Source: JAPOQD01 sp964620555
GTDB lineage: Bacteria; Pseudomonadota; Gammaproteobacteria; Pseudomonadales; Halieaceae
Assembly (NCBI GenBank): GCA_964620555.1
Contig: CAZUGZ010000066.1
Span: forward strand, 1-6,865
DNA: 6,865 bases
Direction of reading: 5' to 3'
The notes under the pieces are model-generated. The model worked only from the letters and a program-made list of their open reading frames with translations. It had not been told where the DNA came from and did no database searches. The position numbers and the translations under genes were made by a program. This document shows positions 1 through 6,088 of this stretch, one piece after another; positions within the stretch are counted from its first letter, which is position 1; each line of letters starts with the position of its first letter.

Positions 1-34
1 TCCAAGGTGGTTTATTTTATGCTCAATATTATTT

Positions 35-51
35 GTGTAACGCGATTACAC
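35..51. promoter_or_regulatory. operator-like inverted repeat GTGTAA-N5-TTACAC
   Basis: Two perfect 6-base arms (GTGTAA and TTACAC) flank a 5-base centre in the non-coding left end of the window. Read leftward, a TGTAAT hexamer overlapping one arm could be a -10, with TTGTGC 16 bases before it, so the site could sit on a promoter for a minus-strand gene outside the window. The promoter match is weak (3 of 6 at the -35). Dyad symmetry is seen directly; the operator role is inferred. Confidence 0.35.
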
Positions 52-147
52 TGACATACTCAATCAGCACAATCGCTTTCCGCCAGAGGCAAGCTGCTTC
101 GCCATCACAACGGCCATTTCACCTGAGACTTGGTACCGTATCGCATA

Positions 148-163
148 TTTACATTAATGTAAA
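148..163. promoter_or_regulatory. perfect 16-bp AT-rich palindrome, probable regulator binding site
   Basis: TTTACATTAATGTAAA is a perfect palindrome with no spacer, 42 bases beyond the stop codon of the alcohol dehydrogenase. It lacks the GC-rich stem and T-run of an intrinsic terminator, so a dimeric repressor or activator site is more likely; TetR- and MerR-family regulators use palindromes of this size. It shares the TTACA/TGTAA half-site, in the opposite arrangement, with the inverted repeat about 100 bases to the left. Its target would be a leftward gene outside the window. The regulator is unknown. Confidence 0.45.
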
Positions 164-205
164 GGCCAGTGTATCATGGACCGAATTTCGATTTACAGCA
201 AGAGA

Positions 206-2377
206 TTATCGCTCGGGCCGCGTGCACGCCATGTCCAGCAGCTCCGGGTAGCTCTTGCGATATTCGCTTTCGCACAACTCGATTGAGCGTTTCAGCACGT
301 CCACTACATAAGCTTGCACCGCGTGGCTCTGAGCCTCGTCGAGCACATCGCCGAACTTCGGCATGCCCATGCCGACGAACGCACCCTGACGGACAATCGC
401 ATCCCAGGCCGCGTGCACGCTGGCGTCAGCGTGGCGCAGGTCCGGCAGGCTGCTCGAACTGAGCACCCCATAACCGTGGCACACGTAACAGTAGCGAGCG
501 TACAGACTCTTACCTACCCGCACCTGATCGGCGGTGTACTCCAGCGCCGGGGGCTGAGGCAGCTTCATCATGGTAAGCTCGGTCTCGGGCAACTCGGCTT
601 TGGCACCCAGCTTGAAGACGAGGATGCGCCCTTCTTTCAGCACGTTGTTGCGGTGCCGCGGCACACCGGATGACTGCGCGAAGCCGCCGCCCCATCCCGC
701 TACCACCGCCACGTACTGCTCGTCGTCCACAGCGTAGGTGACCGGGGCGGCGATGATGCCATTCTGCGTCGGGTACTCCCACAACAGCTCACCGCTGTCG
801 GCAGCGTAGGCGGCAAAATAGCCATCGGCCCTGCCTTGAAACACCAGGTTGCCCGCGGTGGAAAGAAGGCCGCCGTTCCAGAGCGTATCGTGCTGAATGC
901 CCCAGGCGGGTTGCTGTGTCACCGGGTTCCAGGCGGTGAGACCACCTTTGAAGCTCGAGAGAGCGGATATCATCACGCCAGGGTCATCGCCCGGGAGACT
1001 AGCGTCGAAGTCCGTTCCAGTGTTCCACACGCCGGGGCGATGTAGGAACGCTTTGTCCTGCGCAAACTCTTGCGGCAGATCTATAACCGGGATGTAGACA
1101 AGCCCCGTAGTCTGGCTGTAGGTCATCGGGTGCCAGTTGTGACCCCCGACGGAAGAAGGACTAATTAGCCTGGCATCGTTCGCATAGTGGACGTCGGGAT
1201 TCTCAACCGGCCGGCCGGTCTCCGGGTCGATGTGACGGGCCCAACTCACGGGCACGTAGGGCTCAGCAGAGATGAACTCCCCATTGGTGCGGTCGAGCAC
1301 GTAGAAAAAGCCGTTCTTGGGTGCCTGCATAATCACCTTGCGTGAGCGCCCATTAAGCTCCAGGTCCGCGAGGATCATATGCTGTGTAGCGGTGTAGTCC
1401 CAGGAGTCGCCAGGCGTGGTCTGGTAGTGCCACACGTAACTGCCGTCGTCGGGATTCAGCGCAACGATCGAAGACAGAAACAAGTTGTCACCGCCGCCGG
1501 GACTCCTGATGTTACGGCTCCAGGGCGATCCGTTGCCGACACCTATATAGAGCAAATTCAACTCGTGATCGTACGCCATGGAATCCCACACGGTGCCACC
1601 ACCACCGACTTTCCACCACTCGCCACCATGCCAGGTGCTGGCAGCCAGTTCCATCGCGTCGTTTTCGAACGGTTCTTCCGGGTTGCCCGGCACCGTGTAA
1701 AAACGCCACAGCTCTTCACCGCTGGCCGCGTCGTACGCGGTAACGTAGCCTCGCACGCCGTACTCAGCGCCGCCGTTGCCAATGATGACCTTACCGTCGA
1801 CGATGCGTGGCGCGCCGGTGATGGTGTAGGGGCGAGCCTTGTCGATGGTCAGCACCTCCCAGGCGACCTTGCCCGTGGCGGCGTCCAGCGCGAGCAGCCG
1901 GCCGTCGAGAGTGCCGGAGTAGATTCGCCCCTTCCACGCGGCCACGCCCCGGTTAACCACGTCGCAGCACGCGTACCTGGCCCATTCACGCGGCACCATG
2001 GGATCGTACTCCCAGAGAAGCTCGCCGGTTTTGGCATCGTGCGCCCACACCACAGACCACGAGCCGGTGGTATACATCACACCGTCCACAACGATGGGGG
2101 TGGCTTCCAAACCGCGTGTAGTATTGGTATCCCAGTGCCAGGCGAGGCCGAGATTCCCAACGTTGTTTTGATCGATGTCGTCTAGCGGACTGAAACGCTG
2201 CTCATCGTAGGTACGACCGTGCGCGAGCCAGCTGCCCGGCTCGGAGTCCGCCGCCTGAATGCGCGCTCCGTCCACGCTTGCCATTGCGGCCCGCGACGCA
2301 GTTGCTGGCGATTCGCTCTGCGAACACGCAGCCAGCGCAAGCCCGATAACGGCCAGCACGATGCGGATCAATGACAT
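206..2377 (-). CDS. PQQ-dependent quinohaemoprotein alcohol dehydrogenase (type II-like), predicted lipoprotein
   Basis: This 723-residue protein should oxidise an alcohol outside the cytoplasm, passing electrons from PQQ to its own haem c and then to the respiratory chain. Residues 1-18 form a lipoprotein signal with lipobox L-A-A-C (Cys18), followed by Ser, which suggests outer-membrane sorting. Residues about 45-590 are an eight-bladed propeller with repeated G-x-x-x-W blade motifs. They include the vicinal Cys137-Cys138 pair, the probable metal ligand Asn282 in GNGSPW, and the probable catalytic Asp327 in WDYT. Thr329, two residues on, is Asp in lanthanide-dependent relatives, so calcium is expected. 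The C-terminal cytochrome domain has CYVCH at 630-634 and a likely axial Met at 670 or 672. The tail carries two further cysteines, 702 and 718. The start at 2377 is preferred because it begins the signal peptide and follows an AAGG-type ribosome site; a start at 2470 would overlap the preceding gene. Likely last gene of the operon. The substrate is not determined. Confidence 0.93.
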   Translation of the reverse strand: MSLIRIVLAVIGLALAACSQSESPATASRAAMASVDGARIQAADSEPGSWLAHGRTYDEQRFSPLDDIDQNNVGNLGLAWHWDTNTTRGLEATPIVVDGVMYTTGSWSVVWAHDAKTGELLWEYDPMVPREWARYACCDVVNRGVAAWKGRIYSGTLDGRLLALDAATGKVAWEVLTIDKARPYTITGAPRIVDGKVIIGNGGAEYGVRGYVTAYDAASGEELWRFYTVPGNPEEPFENDAMELAASTWHGGEWWKVGGGGTVWDSMAYDHELNLLYIGVGNGSPWSRNIRSPGGGDNLFLSSIVALNPDDGSYVWHYQTTPGDSWDYTATQHMILADLELNGRSRKVIMQAPKNGFFYVLDRTNGEFISAEPYVPVSWARHIDPETGRPVENPDVHYANDARLISPSSVGGHNWHPMTYSQTTGLVYIPVIDLPQEFAQDKAFLHRPGVWNTGTDFDASLPGDDPGVMISALSSFKGGLTAWNPVTQQPAWGIQHDTLWNGGLLSTAGNLVFQGRADGYFAAYAADSGELLWEYPTQNGIIAAPVTYAVDDEQYVAVVAGWGGGFAQSSGVPRHRNNVLKEGRILVFKLGAKAELPETELTMMKLPQPPALEYTADQVRVGKSLYARYCYVCHGYGVLSSSSLPDLRHADASVHAAWDAIVRQGAFVGMGMPKFGDVLDEAQSHAVQAYVVDVLKRSIELCESEYRKSYPELLDMACTRPER

Positions 2378-2381
2378 GGAG

Positions 2382-2390
2382 CCCCCCTTT
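2382..2390 (-). promoter_or_regulatory. ribosome binding site deciding the alcohol dehydrogenase start
   Basis: On the minus strand AAAGGGGGG ends four bases before the ATG at 2377, and its AAGG core lies eight bases upstream. This supports the start that opens a lipoprotein signal peptide over the longer reading from 2470, whose extra 31 residues have no signal-like character and lie partly inside the preceding SDR gene. Confidence 0.7.
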
Positions 2391-2427
2391 ATTCCACTGG
2401 CATCCGCGAGAAACAACCTGCCCGCGC

Positions 2428-3240
2428 TCAGGTAGCTCCAAGATAGGCACCACCGTTCACGGCGATGCATTGACCAGTGACGTACCTGGAGAGATCAGAC
2501 GCCAGGAACTGCGCGACGCCCGCAACATCCCCTGGCCCCCCAAGACGCCGCAGCGGAATTGCCTGGGCCTGCTCTTCCATGCCAAGGTTGCGCTCCTGCG
2601 CCTGGGCGCTGACCCTTGAAGTCATAATGATCCCGGGCGCAATGCAGTTGGCGCGCACGCCGGCTGGTCCAACCTCACCAGCCAATGCACGCGTGTATTG
2701 AGTGATTGCAGCCTTGGATGCCCCATAGTGGGCATAGACGCCGCCGGGTGAAGCGACGGTACCCGCAAGCGAACTGCAATTGATGATCGAACCGCCGCCT
2801 TGCTCGACCATAACTGGCCCAACACTCTGACAGCAATAGACCGTAGACGAATAGTTTCTCTTGAAGGTGTCGTTGATATCCTCATCGGGGGTGAGTAAGG
2901 GCGTGCTGCGCTCTATTGCGGTCGTCGCCCCTCCCGCCATATTCACCATCACGTCAACACGGCCGAAGGCGCTGATAGCTTCTTTTACCAAACGCTTCGC
3001 TTGACTGCGTTCCGTCAGATCGCACTCCACCTCAAGACTGCGTACGCCCAGTGCTTCGATTTCTGCACCAACCGTCGCTGCGTCCAGCGCTTCGTTGAAA
3101 TCCCGAGCTGCCTGCAGATTGAGGTCAGCGATCACAACATGCGCACCCGCAGCAGCATATTGTAATGCAATTGCACGACCGATACCTCTTGCGGCGCCTG
3201 TGACGATCGCCACCTTGTCAGTGAGATTTGCATCTATCAT
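2428..3240 (-). CDS. short-chain dehydrogenase/reductase (classical SDR, NAD-type)
   Basis: A 270-residue cytoplasmic oxidoreductase, probably interconverting a hydroxyl and a keto group. The Rossmann nucleotide motif TGAARGIG is at 14-21. Asp39 at the end of the second strand favours NAD(H) over NADP(H). The usual NNAG motif is NMAG (100-103). The catalytic set is Asn129, Ser157, Tyr172 and Lys176 (YGASK). Ser and Tyr are 15 residues apart, against about 13 in typical members, because of a small insertion (SPGG) before the Tyr. The C-terminal NGGAYLG is typical of the family. The length is normal to slightly long. Its ATG overlaps the TGA of the upstream hydrolase as ATGA, so translation is probably coupled; an AGGG ribosome site lies inside the hydrolase 3' end. 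The SDR fold is certain. The substrate is unknown; annotation as a 3-oxoacyl-ACP reductase homologue would be generic. Confidence 0.9.
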   Translation of the reverse strand: MIDANLTDKVAIVTGAARGIGRAIALQYAAAGAHVVIADLNLQAARDFNEALDAATVGAEIEALGVRSLEVECDLTERSQAKRLVKEAISAFGRVDVMVNMAGGATTAIERSTPLLTPDEDINDTFKRNYSSTVYCCQSVGPVMVEQGGGSIINCSSLAGTVASPGGVYAHYGASKAAITQYTRALAGEVGPAGVRANCIAPGIIMTSRVSAQAQERNLGMEEQAQAIPLRRLGGPGDVAGVAQFLASDLSRYVTGQCIAVNGGAYLGAT

Positions 3241-4160
3241 AAGCCCTGCCTCGCGGAGAATTGTCGTTTGTTGAAAGCGCCGATATTGGCCACCGTTTCT
3301 GCTGCTTCAGGGTATACCCCCACAAAATACGGCCATATATGCATGAGGTCCTGTCCTACTTCCAGCTCAACCTGCACCCCCGCGTTTTTGGCCTTGTCAG
3401 CCACTCGCAGAGAGTCATCGAGGAGAATCTCCCAGGTACCCACCGTGATCATCAAAGGCGGTAATCCCTGGTAATCGCCATACAACGGGGACGCCAGCGG
3501 GTGTGTCAGATTCTCTTCCGTACCTGCATAGAGTTTTGCCAGTTCAGCGCTGGAAGCTGGCACCATTGCCGGATCCAGATGCGCATTCCCCAGGAAAGAC
3601 GCACCCGTTTTGGCCAGGTCAGTAACAGGTGATATGCAAAAGGCGGCACAGGGCTGGGTAAGTGTGTGTCCGTCAGAAAGATAGTGATTAGCAATCTCGA
3701 GCAACAGTGCCAGCGTCAGACCACCTCCAGCAGAATCACCGCCAACGATAATCTGTTCACTGCCGACCTGTTCGCTGAGCCAAGTATAGACGTTAACTGC
3801 ATCCTCAACCGCTGCCGGAAACGGCGCTTCCGGCGCTAACCGATAGTCCACCGAGAGCGCTTGCACGCCGCTGGCCAGGGCAAGTTGCGATATCAAATGG
3901 CGATGACCTCGCGCATCACACATGCAATACCCACCGCCATGGAAGTAGAGCAACGTTTTTTCTGTGTCGAAATTTGGCCAACGCAGCCATTCCACCTGGG
4001 TGGTACCGATGGCAAAAGGCCCACAGATGACACGCTCATCCGGGGGGAAACCTTCTGCCAGTTTATCCCACCCCGCACGCCGTTCTTCGAGGGACGGGAC
4101 AACTTCGCTGCGATTTTTCTTCAGCAGCGCCGCAAAATCGTAGTATGCCTGACTTGCCAT
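3237..4160 (-). CDS. alpha/beta hydrolase, hormone-sensitive-lipase (fold-3) family, esterase or lactonase
   Basis: A 307-residue cytoplasmic serine hydrolase, a usual length for bacterial HSL-family esterases, with no signal peptide. The oxyanion-hole motif HGGG is at 74-77, YRLAPE at 106-111, and the nucleophile elbow GDSAG at 141-145 with Ser143. His274 (in LMHIWP) is the probable catalytic histidine. The acid position usually occupied by Asp in a DPL motif aligns with Glu244 of EILLDDS; Asp248 or Asp249 are alternatives. Family members cleave short acyl esters, and some open lactones (the monoterpene epsilon-lactone and caprolactone hydrolases belong here), which would fit beside alcohol dehydrogenases. 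It begins 15 bases after the preceding SDR gene, with a GAGG ribosome site, and ends in an ATGA overlap with the next SDR. The exact substrate is an inference. Confidence 0.9.
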   Translation of the reverse strand: MASQAYYDFAALLKKNRSEVVPSLEERRAGWDKLAEGFPPDERVICGPFAIGTTQVEWLRWPNFDTEKTLLYFHGGGYCMCDARGHRHLISQLALASGVQALSVDYRLAPEAPFPAAVEDAVNVYTWLSEQVGSEQIIVGGDSAGGGLTLALLLEIANHYLSDGHTLTQPCAAFCISPVTDLAKTGASFLGNAHLDPAMVPASSAELAKLYAGTEENLTHPLASPLYGDYQGLPPLMITVGTWEILLDDSLRVADKAKNAGVQVELEVGQDLMHIWPYFVGVYPEAAETVANIGAFNKRQFSARQGL

Positions 4161-4175
4161 AAACGTGACCTCGGC

Positions 4176-4934
4176 TCAAGCGCCTATAAATGAACCGCCG
4201 TTCATATCTAACGTGGCACCCGTAATGTATCCCGCTTCCCGGGATGCAAGAAATGCAACGGTCGCGGCAAGTTCAACCGGGTCGCCGGAGCGACCGACTG
4301 GAATGCTCTTTTGGAATGCAGCAAGCATTTCTTCATCCACAGAATGCAGCATGGGAGTGTAGAAGAGACCCGGCGCGATAGCATTGACAGTGATGCCCTC
4401 TGCGGCTACTTCCAAAGCGAGTTTACGTGTGAGCCCAATCAGACCTGCCTTGGAACTCGCATAGGCAACCTCAGAGGCAGCGATGGCCGTACGACCGGCG
4501 CGTGACGCAATGTTGACGATGCGGCCCCATTCATGCCTGCGCATCAAAGGCAGGACAGCCTGACACAAGAGAAAGGGTCCGGTGAGATTGGTTTGCAGTA
4601 CCTTTTGCCAGCTTTCTGCCGAGATTTCATCGATGCCTGGAGGCCCATTCGTACCGGCCACGCCAATGCCGGCGCAGTTAACAAGAATATCCAAACGACC
4701 GAGCGACTGGTCGATGTTTTGAATAGCTGCGGCGATCGCCTCCTGGTCACACACATTGAGTACCAACCCCTGATGCGCAGCCCAGGTAGCCGGTAGTTCA
4801 TCCATTTTGGTGGTGATAGATGCATCGAGGTCAGCCCCGACAACTACAACACCCAGTTCGCCCAAATATTTGGCAATTGCCAGGCCCAGTCCGCTGGCTG
4901 CTCCAGTCACCAAGGCCACACGCTGCGTCGACAT
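4176..4934 (-). CDS. short-chain dehydrogenase/reductase (classical SDR, NAD-type), first gene of the operon
   Basis: A 252-residue cytoplasmic dehydrogenase of normal classical-SDR length. The nucleotide motif TGAASGLG is at 10-17. Asp35 after the second strand points to NAD(H). NCAG is at 86-89. The catalytic residues are Asn116, Ser144, Tyr158 and Lys162 (YASSK). PG followed by a small residue set at the end of strand 6 and NGG near the C terminus are family hallmarks. The start has a strong ribosome site, GGAGAG, three bases before the ATG. It is preceded by a promoter with a pseudopalindrome shared with the thioesterase gene and followed after 15 bases by the hydrolase. It is clearly different from the second SDR of the operon in its loops and length, so the two probably act on different substrates or stereoisomers. 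The substrate cannot be read from sequence. Confidence 0.9.
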   Translation of the reverse strand: MSTQRVALVTGAASGLGLAIAKYLGELGVVVVGADLDASITTKMDELPATWAAHQGLVLNVCDQEAIAAAIQNIDQSLGRLDILVNCAGIGVAGTNGPPGIDEISAESWQKVLQTNLTGPFLLCQAVLPLMRRHEWGRIVNIASRAGRTAIAASEVAYASSKAGLIGLTRKLALEVAAEGITVNAIAPGLFYTPMLHSVDEEMLAAFQKSIPVGRSGDPVELAATVAFLASREAGYITGATLDMNGGSFIGA

Positions 4935-4954
4935 AAGCTCTCCAAAATCTATGC

Positions 4955-4967
4955 ACCCATAATGGGT
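4955..4967. repeat. 13-bp perfect inverted repeat over the -10 of the SDR operon
   Basis: ACCCAT and ATGGGT flank a single central A. The repeat overlaps the proposed -10 hexamer of the four-gene operon, so it could be a second protein contact or part of the promoter. A related but inside-out arrangement (ATGGAT-A-ACCCAT, 6035-6047) lies at the equivalent place upstream of the thioesterase gene. Symmetry is seen; function is inferred. Confidence 0.35.
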
Positions 4968-4988
4968 TTCTCATGCGTATTGTGCAAG
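4959..4988 (-). promoter_or_regulatory. promoter with IclR-type operator candidate, upstream of the four-gene operon
   Basis: On the minus strand TTGCAC (4987-4982) serves as a -35, 17 bases separate it from CATTAT (4964-4959) as a -10, and the ATG follows about 25 bases later. The pseudopalindrome TGCGTA-T-TGTGCA (plus strand, 4974-4986) overlaps the -35. The 17 bases 4972-4988 match 6045-6061 upstream of the thioesterase gene at 16 positions. The hexamers are only moderate matches to the sigma-70 consensus, as expected for a regulated promoter. The nearby IclR regulator is the best candidate to bind it. Confidence 0.55.
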
Positions 4989-5072
4989 TTTCATCTGTTT
5001 TGGTCGGCTAAGCGTCGTTACCTATAGATTTGTGGGGGCATCCTTCAAGTCTTCCCGCCACGTGTACTTGAC

Positions 5073-5957
5073 CTACCAAGCGGGGCATCTTTCATCGTTT
5101 GCAGAAAGTTTTTCACCGCCAAGTAACCGCACCAGGGCTTGCTGCATAACAGAAGCGACAAGCCTCCCCTCCAGGCAATAAAACCGGCCTCTCGCCAGTC
5201 CAAGTCCACTCCCGGCTTGCTCAGCATCGATAGTATGTAAATGCCACTCGTCGGCCCTAACCGGTTCATGGAACCACATTGCATGATCTAAACTGGCGCT
5301 CTGGACCGATGGGTCAAACGGCGATAACCCGGTAGGCAACAAGCAGAGAGGCCCCAAATATACGTCAGACATGTACGCGAGCAGCTTTTTATGTAATTGC
5401 TGCCTATTGGACAATCTTCCATTGACCCTGATCCAGAGTTTTAACTCCGGAGGTCGAGAAGTCAGTGGACGACCAATAAAAGGATCAATCACGCGAACGT
5501 CAAGATCTTCGCCGGTGGTCACCATGAAATCTTCATTGAGAAGACCTGACTGCAACGCCAGTGTTCGATTGCTTTCAAGAGTCTCAGGCGGCGGCACGTC
5601 CGGCATCGAAGGCCGTATGGAAACACCTTCAGACGGCCGTTGAAATGACAGGCTGCTGCTGAATATTGGAGCGCCTTGTTGTTTCGCTACAACCCGGCGC
5701 AAACAGAACTGGCCACCATCGCGCACGCGTTCCACCTCAAAGGAAGTGGCACATTTTCCATTACCAGGGCTGATGAAATTAGCCTGCTGAGAGTGCAAAA
5801 CGAAACTGGTATCTACCGTTTTACTGGCGGCGTCAAGTGCTTGTGCCAGAAGCTGTCCGCCGTAAATCCGCCCCCCATTGGGGTGCATAGTGTGGCTAGC
5901 CAAAAATCGATCGGGGCCATCTTCTTCGAGATCAAGTACCTCGAGAAGCCTCTCCAA
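5073..5957 (-). CDS. tesB: acyl-CoA thioesterase II (TesB family), 5' end lost in N gap
   Basis: It should hydrolyse acyl-CoA to free acid and CoA in the cytoplasm. The 294 visible residues form the double hot-dog fold of TesB. The N-terminal hot-dog has YGGQLLAQAL (about 32-41). The C-terminal one has LDHAMWFHEP with catalytic Asp224, a Ser-containing EQAGSGLG segment where the middle catalytic residue lies, and Gln272 in ASVMQQ. E. coli TesB is 286 residues, so almost all of the protein is here. The first visible codon, TTG at 5957, touches the Ns and need not be the start. Alignment by eye suggests only a few residues are missing. An ATG at 5989 on the far side could be the start if the true gap length is 2 modulo 3 (10 is not). 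A promoter with the same element as the SDR operon lies upstream. Free acids or CoA recycling in the pathway are plausible roles. Confidence 0.9.
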   Translation of the reverse strand: MERLLEVLDLEEDGPDRFLASHTMHPNGGRIYGGQLLAQALDAASKTVDTSFVLHSQQANFISPGNGKCATSFEVERVRDGGQFCLRRVVAKQQGAPIFSSSLSFQRPSEGVSIRPSMPDVPPPETLESNRTLALQSGLLNEDFMVTTGEDLDVRVIDPFIGRPLTSRPPELKLWIRVNGRLSNRQQLHKKLLAYMSDVYLGPLCLLPTGLSPFDPSVQSASLDHAMWFHEPVRADEWHLHTIDAEQAGSGLGLARGRFYCLEGRLVASVMQQALVRLLGGEKLSANDERCPAW

Positions 5958-5967
5958 NNNNNNNNNN
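5958..5967. other. assembly gap (10 Ns)
   Basis: Ten undetermined bases interrupt the 5' end of the thioesterase gene. Such short fixed runs often mark a scaffold join of unknown real length. The nominal length puts the upstream ATG at 5989 out of frame with the thioesterase, so either the gap size is wrong or the start codon lies inside it. Confidence 0.98.
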
Positions 5968-6031
5968 TCGCACTGTTGAATTTCCGCATTTGTATAAAGC
6001 TCGCTGGATGGAGTTGGCCATCCCGGGAGAA

Positions 6032-6061
6032 ATTATGGATAACCCATGCGTATTATGCAAG
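6032..6061 (-). promoter_or_regulatory. promoter with IclR-type operator candidate, upstream of the thioesterase gene
   Basis: On the minus strand TTGCAT (6060-6055) is followed after 17 bases by CATAAT (6037-6032), which matches the -10 consensus at five of six positions. A pseudopalindrome TGCGTA-T-TATGCA (plus strand, 6047-6059, one mismatched pair) overlaps the -35. The block 6045-6061 is the near-identical partner of 4972-4988. The promoter lies in the short space after the IclR stop codon, so the thioesterase can be expressed independently of the regulator. Confidence 0.6.
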
Positions 6062-6064
6062 CCT

Positions 6065-6074
6065 ATTAGCTAAT
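6065..6074. repeat. 10-bp perfect palindrome ATTAGCTAAT
   Basis: This AT-rich palindrome sits immediately upstream of the thioesterase promoter's -35, between the regulator stop codon and the shared operator. It could be an upstream activator contact or simply chance; no copy of it is seen upstream of the SDR operon. Confidence 0.25.
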
Positions 6075-6088
6075 CAAGCGGCCTGGAT

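Noticed and set aside
33..462. Short plus-strand frames at the left end
   Set aside because: They overlap the 3' end of the alcohol dehydrogenase on the other strand and show low-complexity, arginine- and serine-rich shadow translations.
1207..1218. CCGGCCGGCCGG palindromic run
   Set aside because: It falls inside the alcohol dehydrogenase coding sequence and is explained by Thr-Gly-Arg-Pro codons.
1379..2185. 268-codon open frame on the plus strand
   Set aside because: It lies wholly antisense to the alcohol dehydrogenase, in high-GC sequence where long shadow frames are common, and its translation shows no recognisable motif.
2378..2470. Extended start of the alcohol dehydrogenase at 2470
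   Set aside because: The extra 31 residues overlap the end of the SDR gene and precede the lipoprotein signal, which needs to be N-terminal; a good ribosome site lies before 2377.
4989..5072. Search for a terminator between the thioesterase and the SDR operon
   Set aside because: No GC-rich hairpin with a T-run is visible, so read-through from the thioesterase into the operon cannot be excluded.
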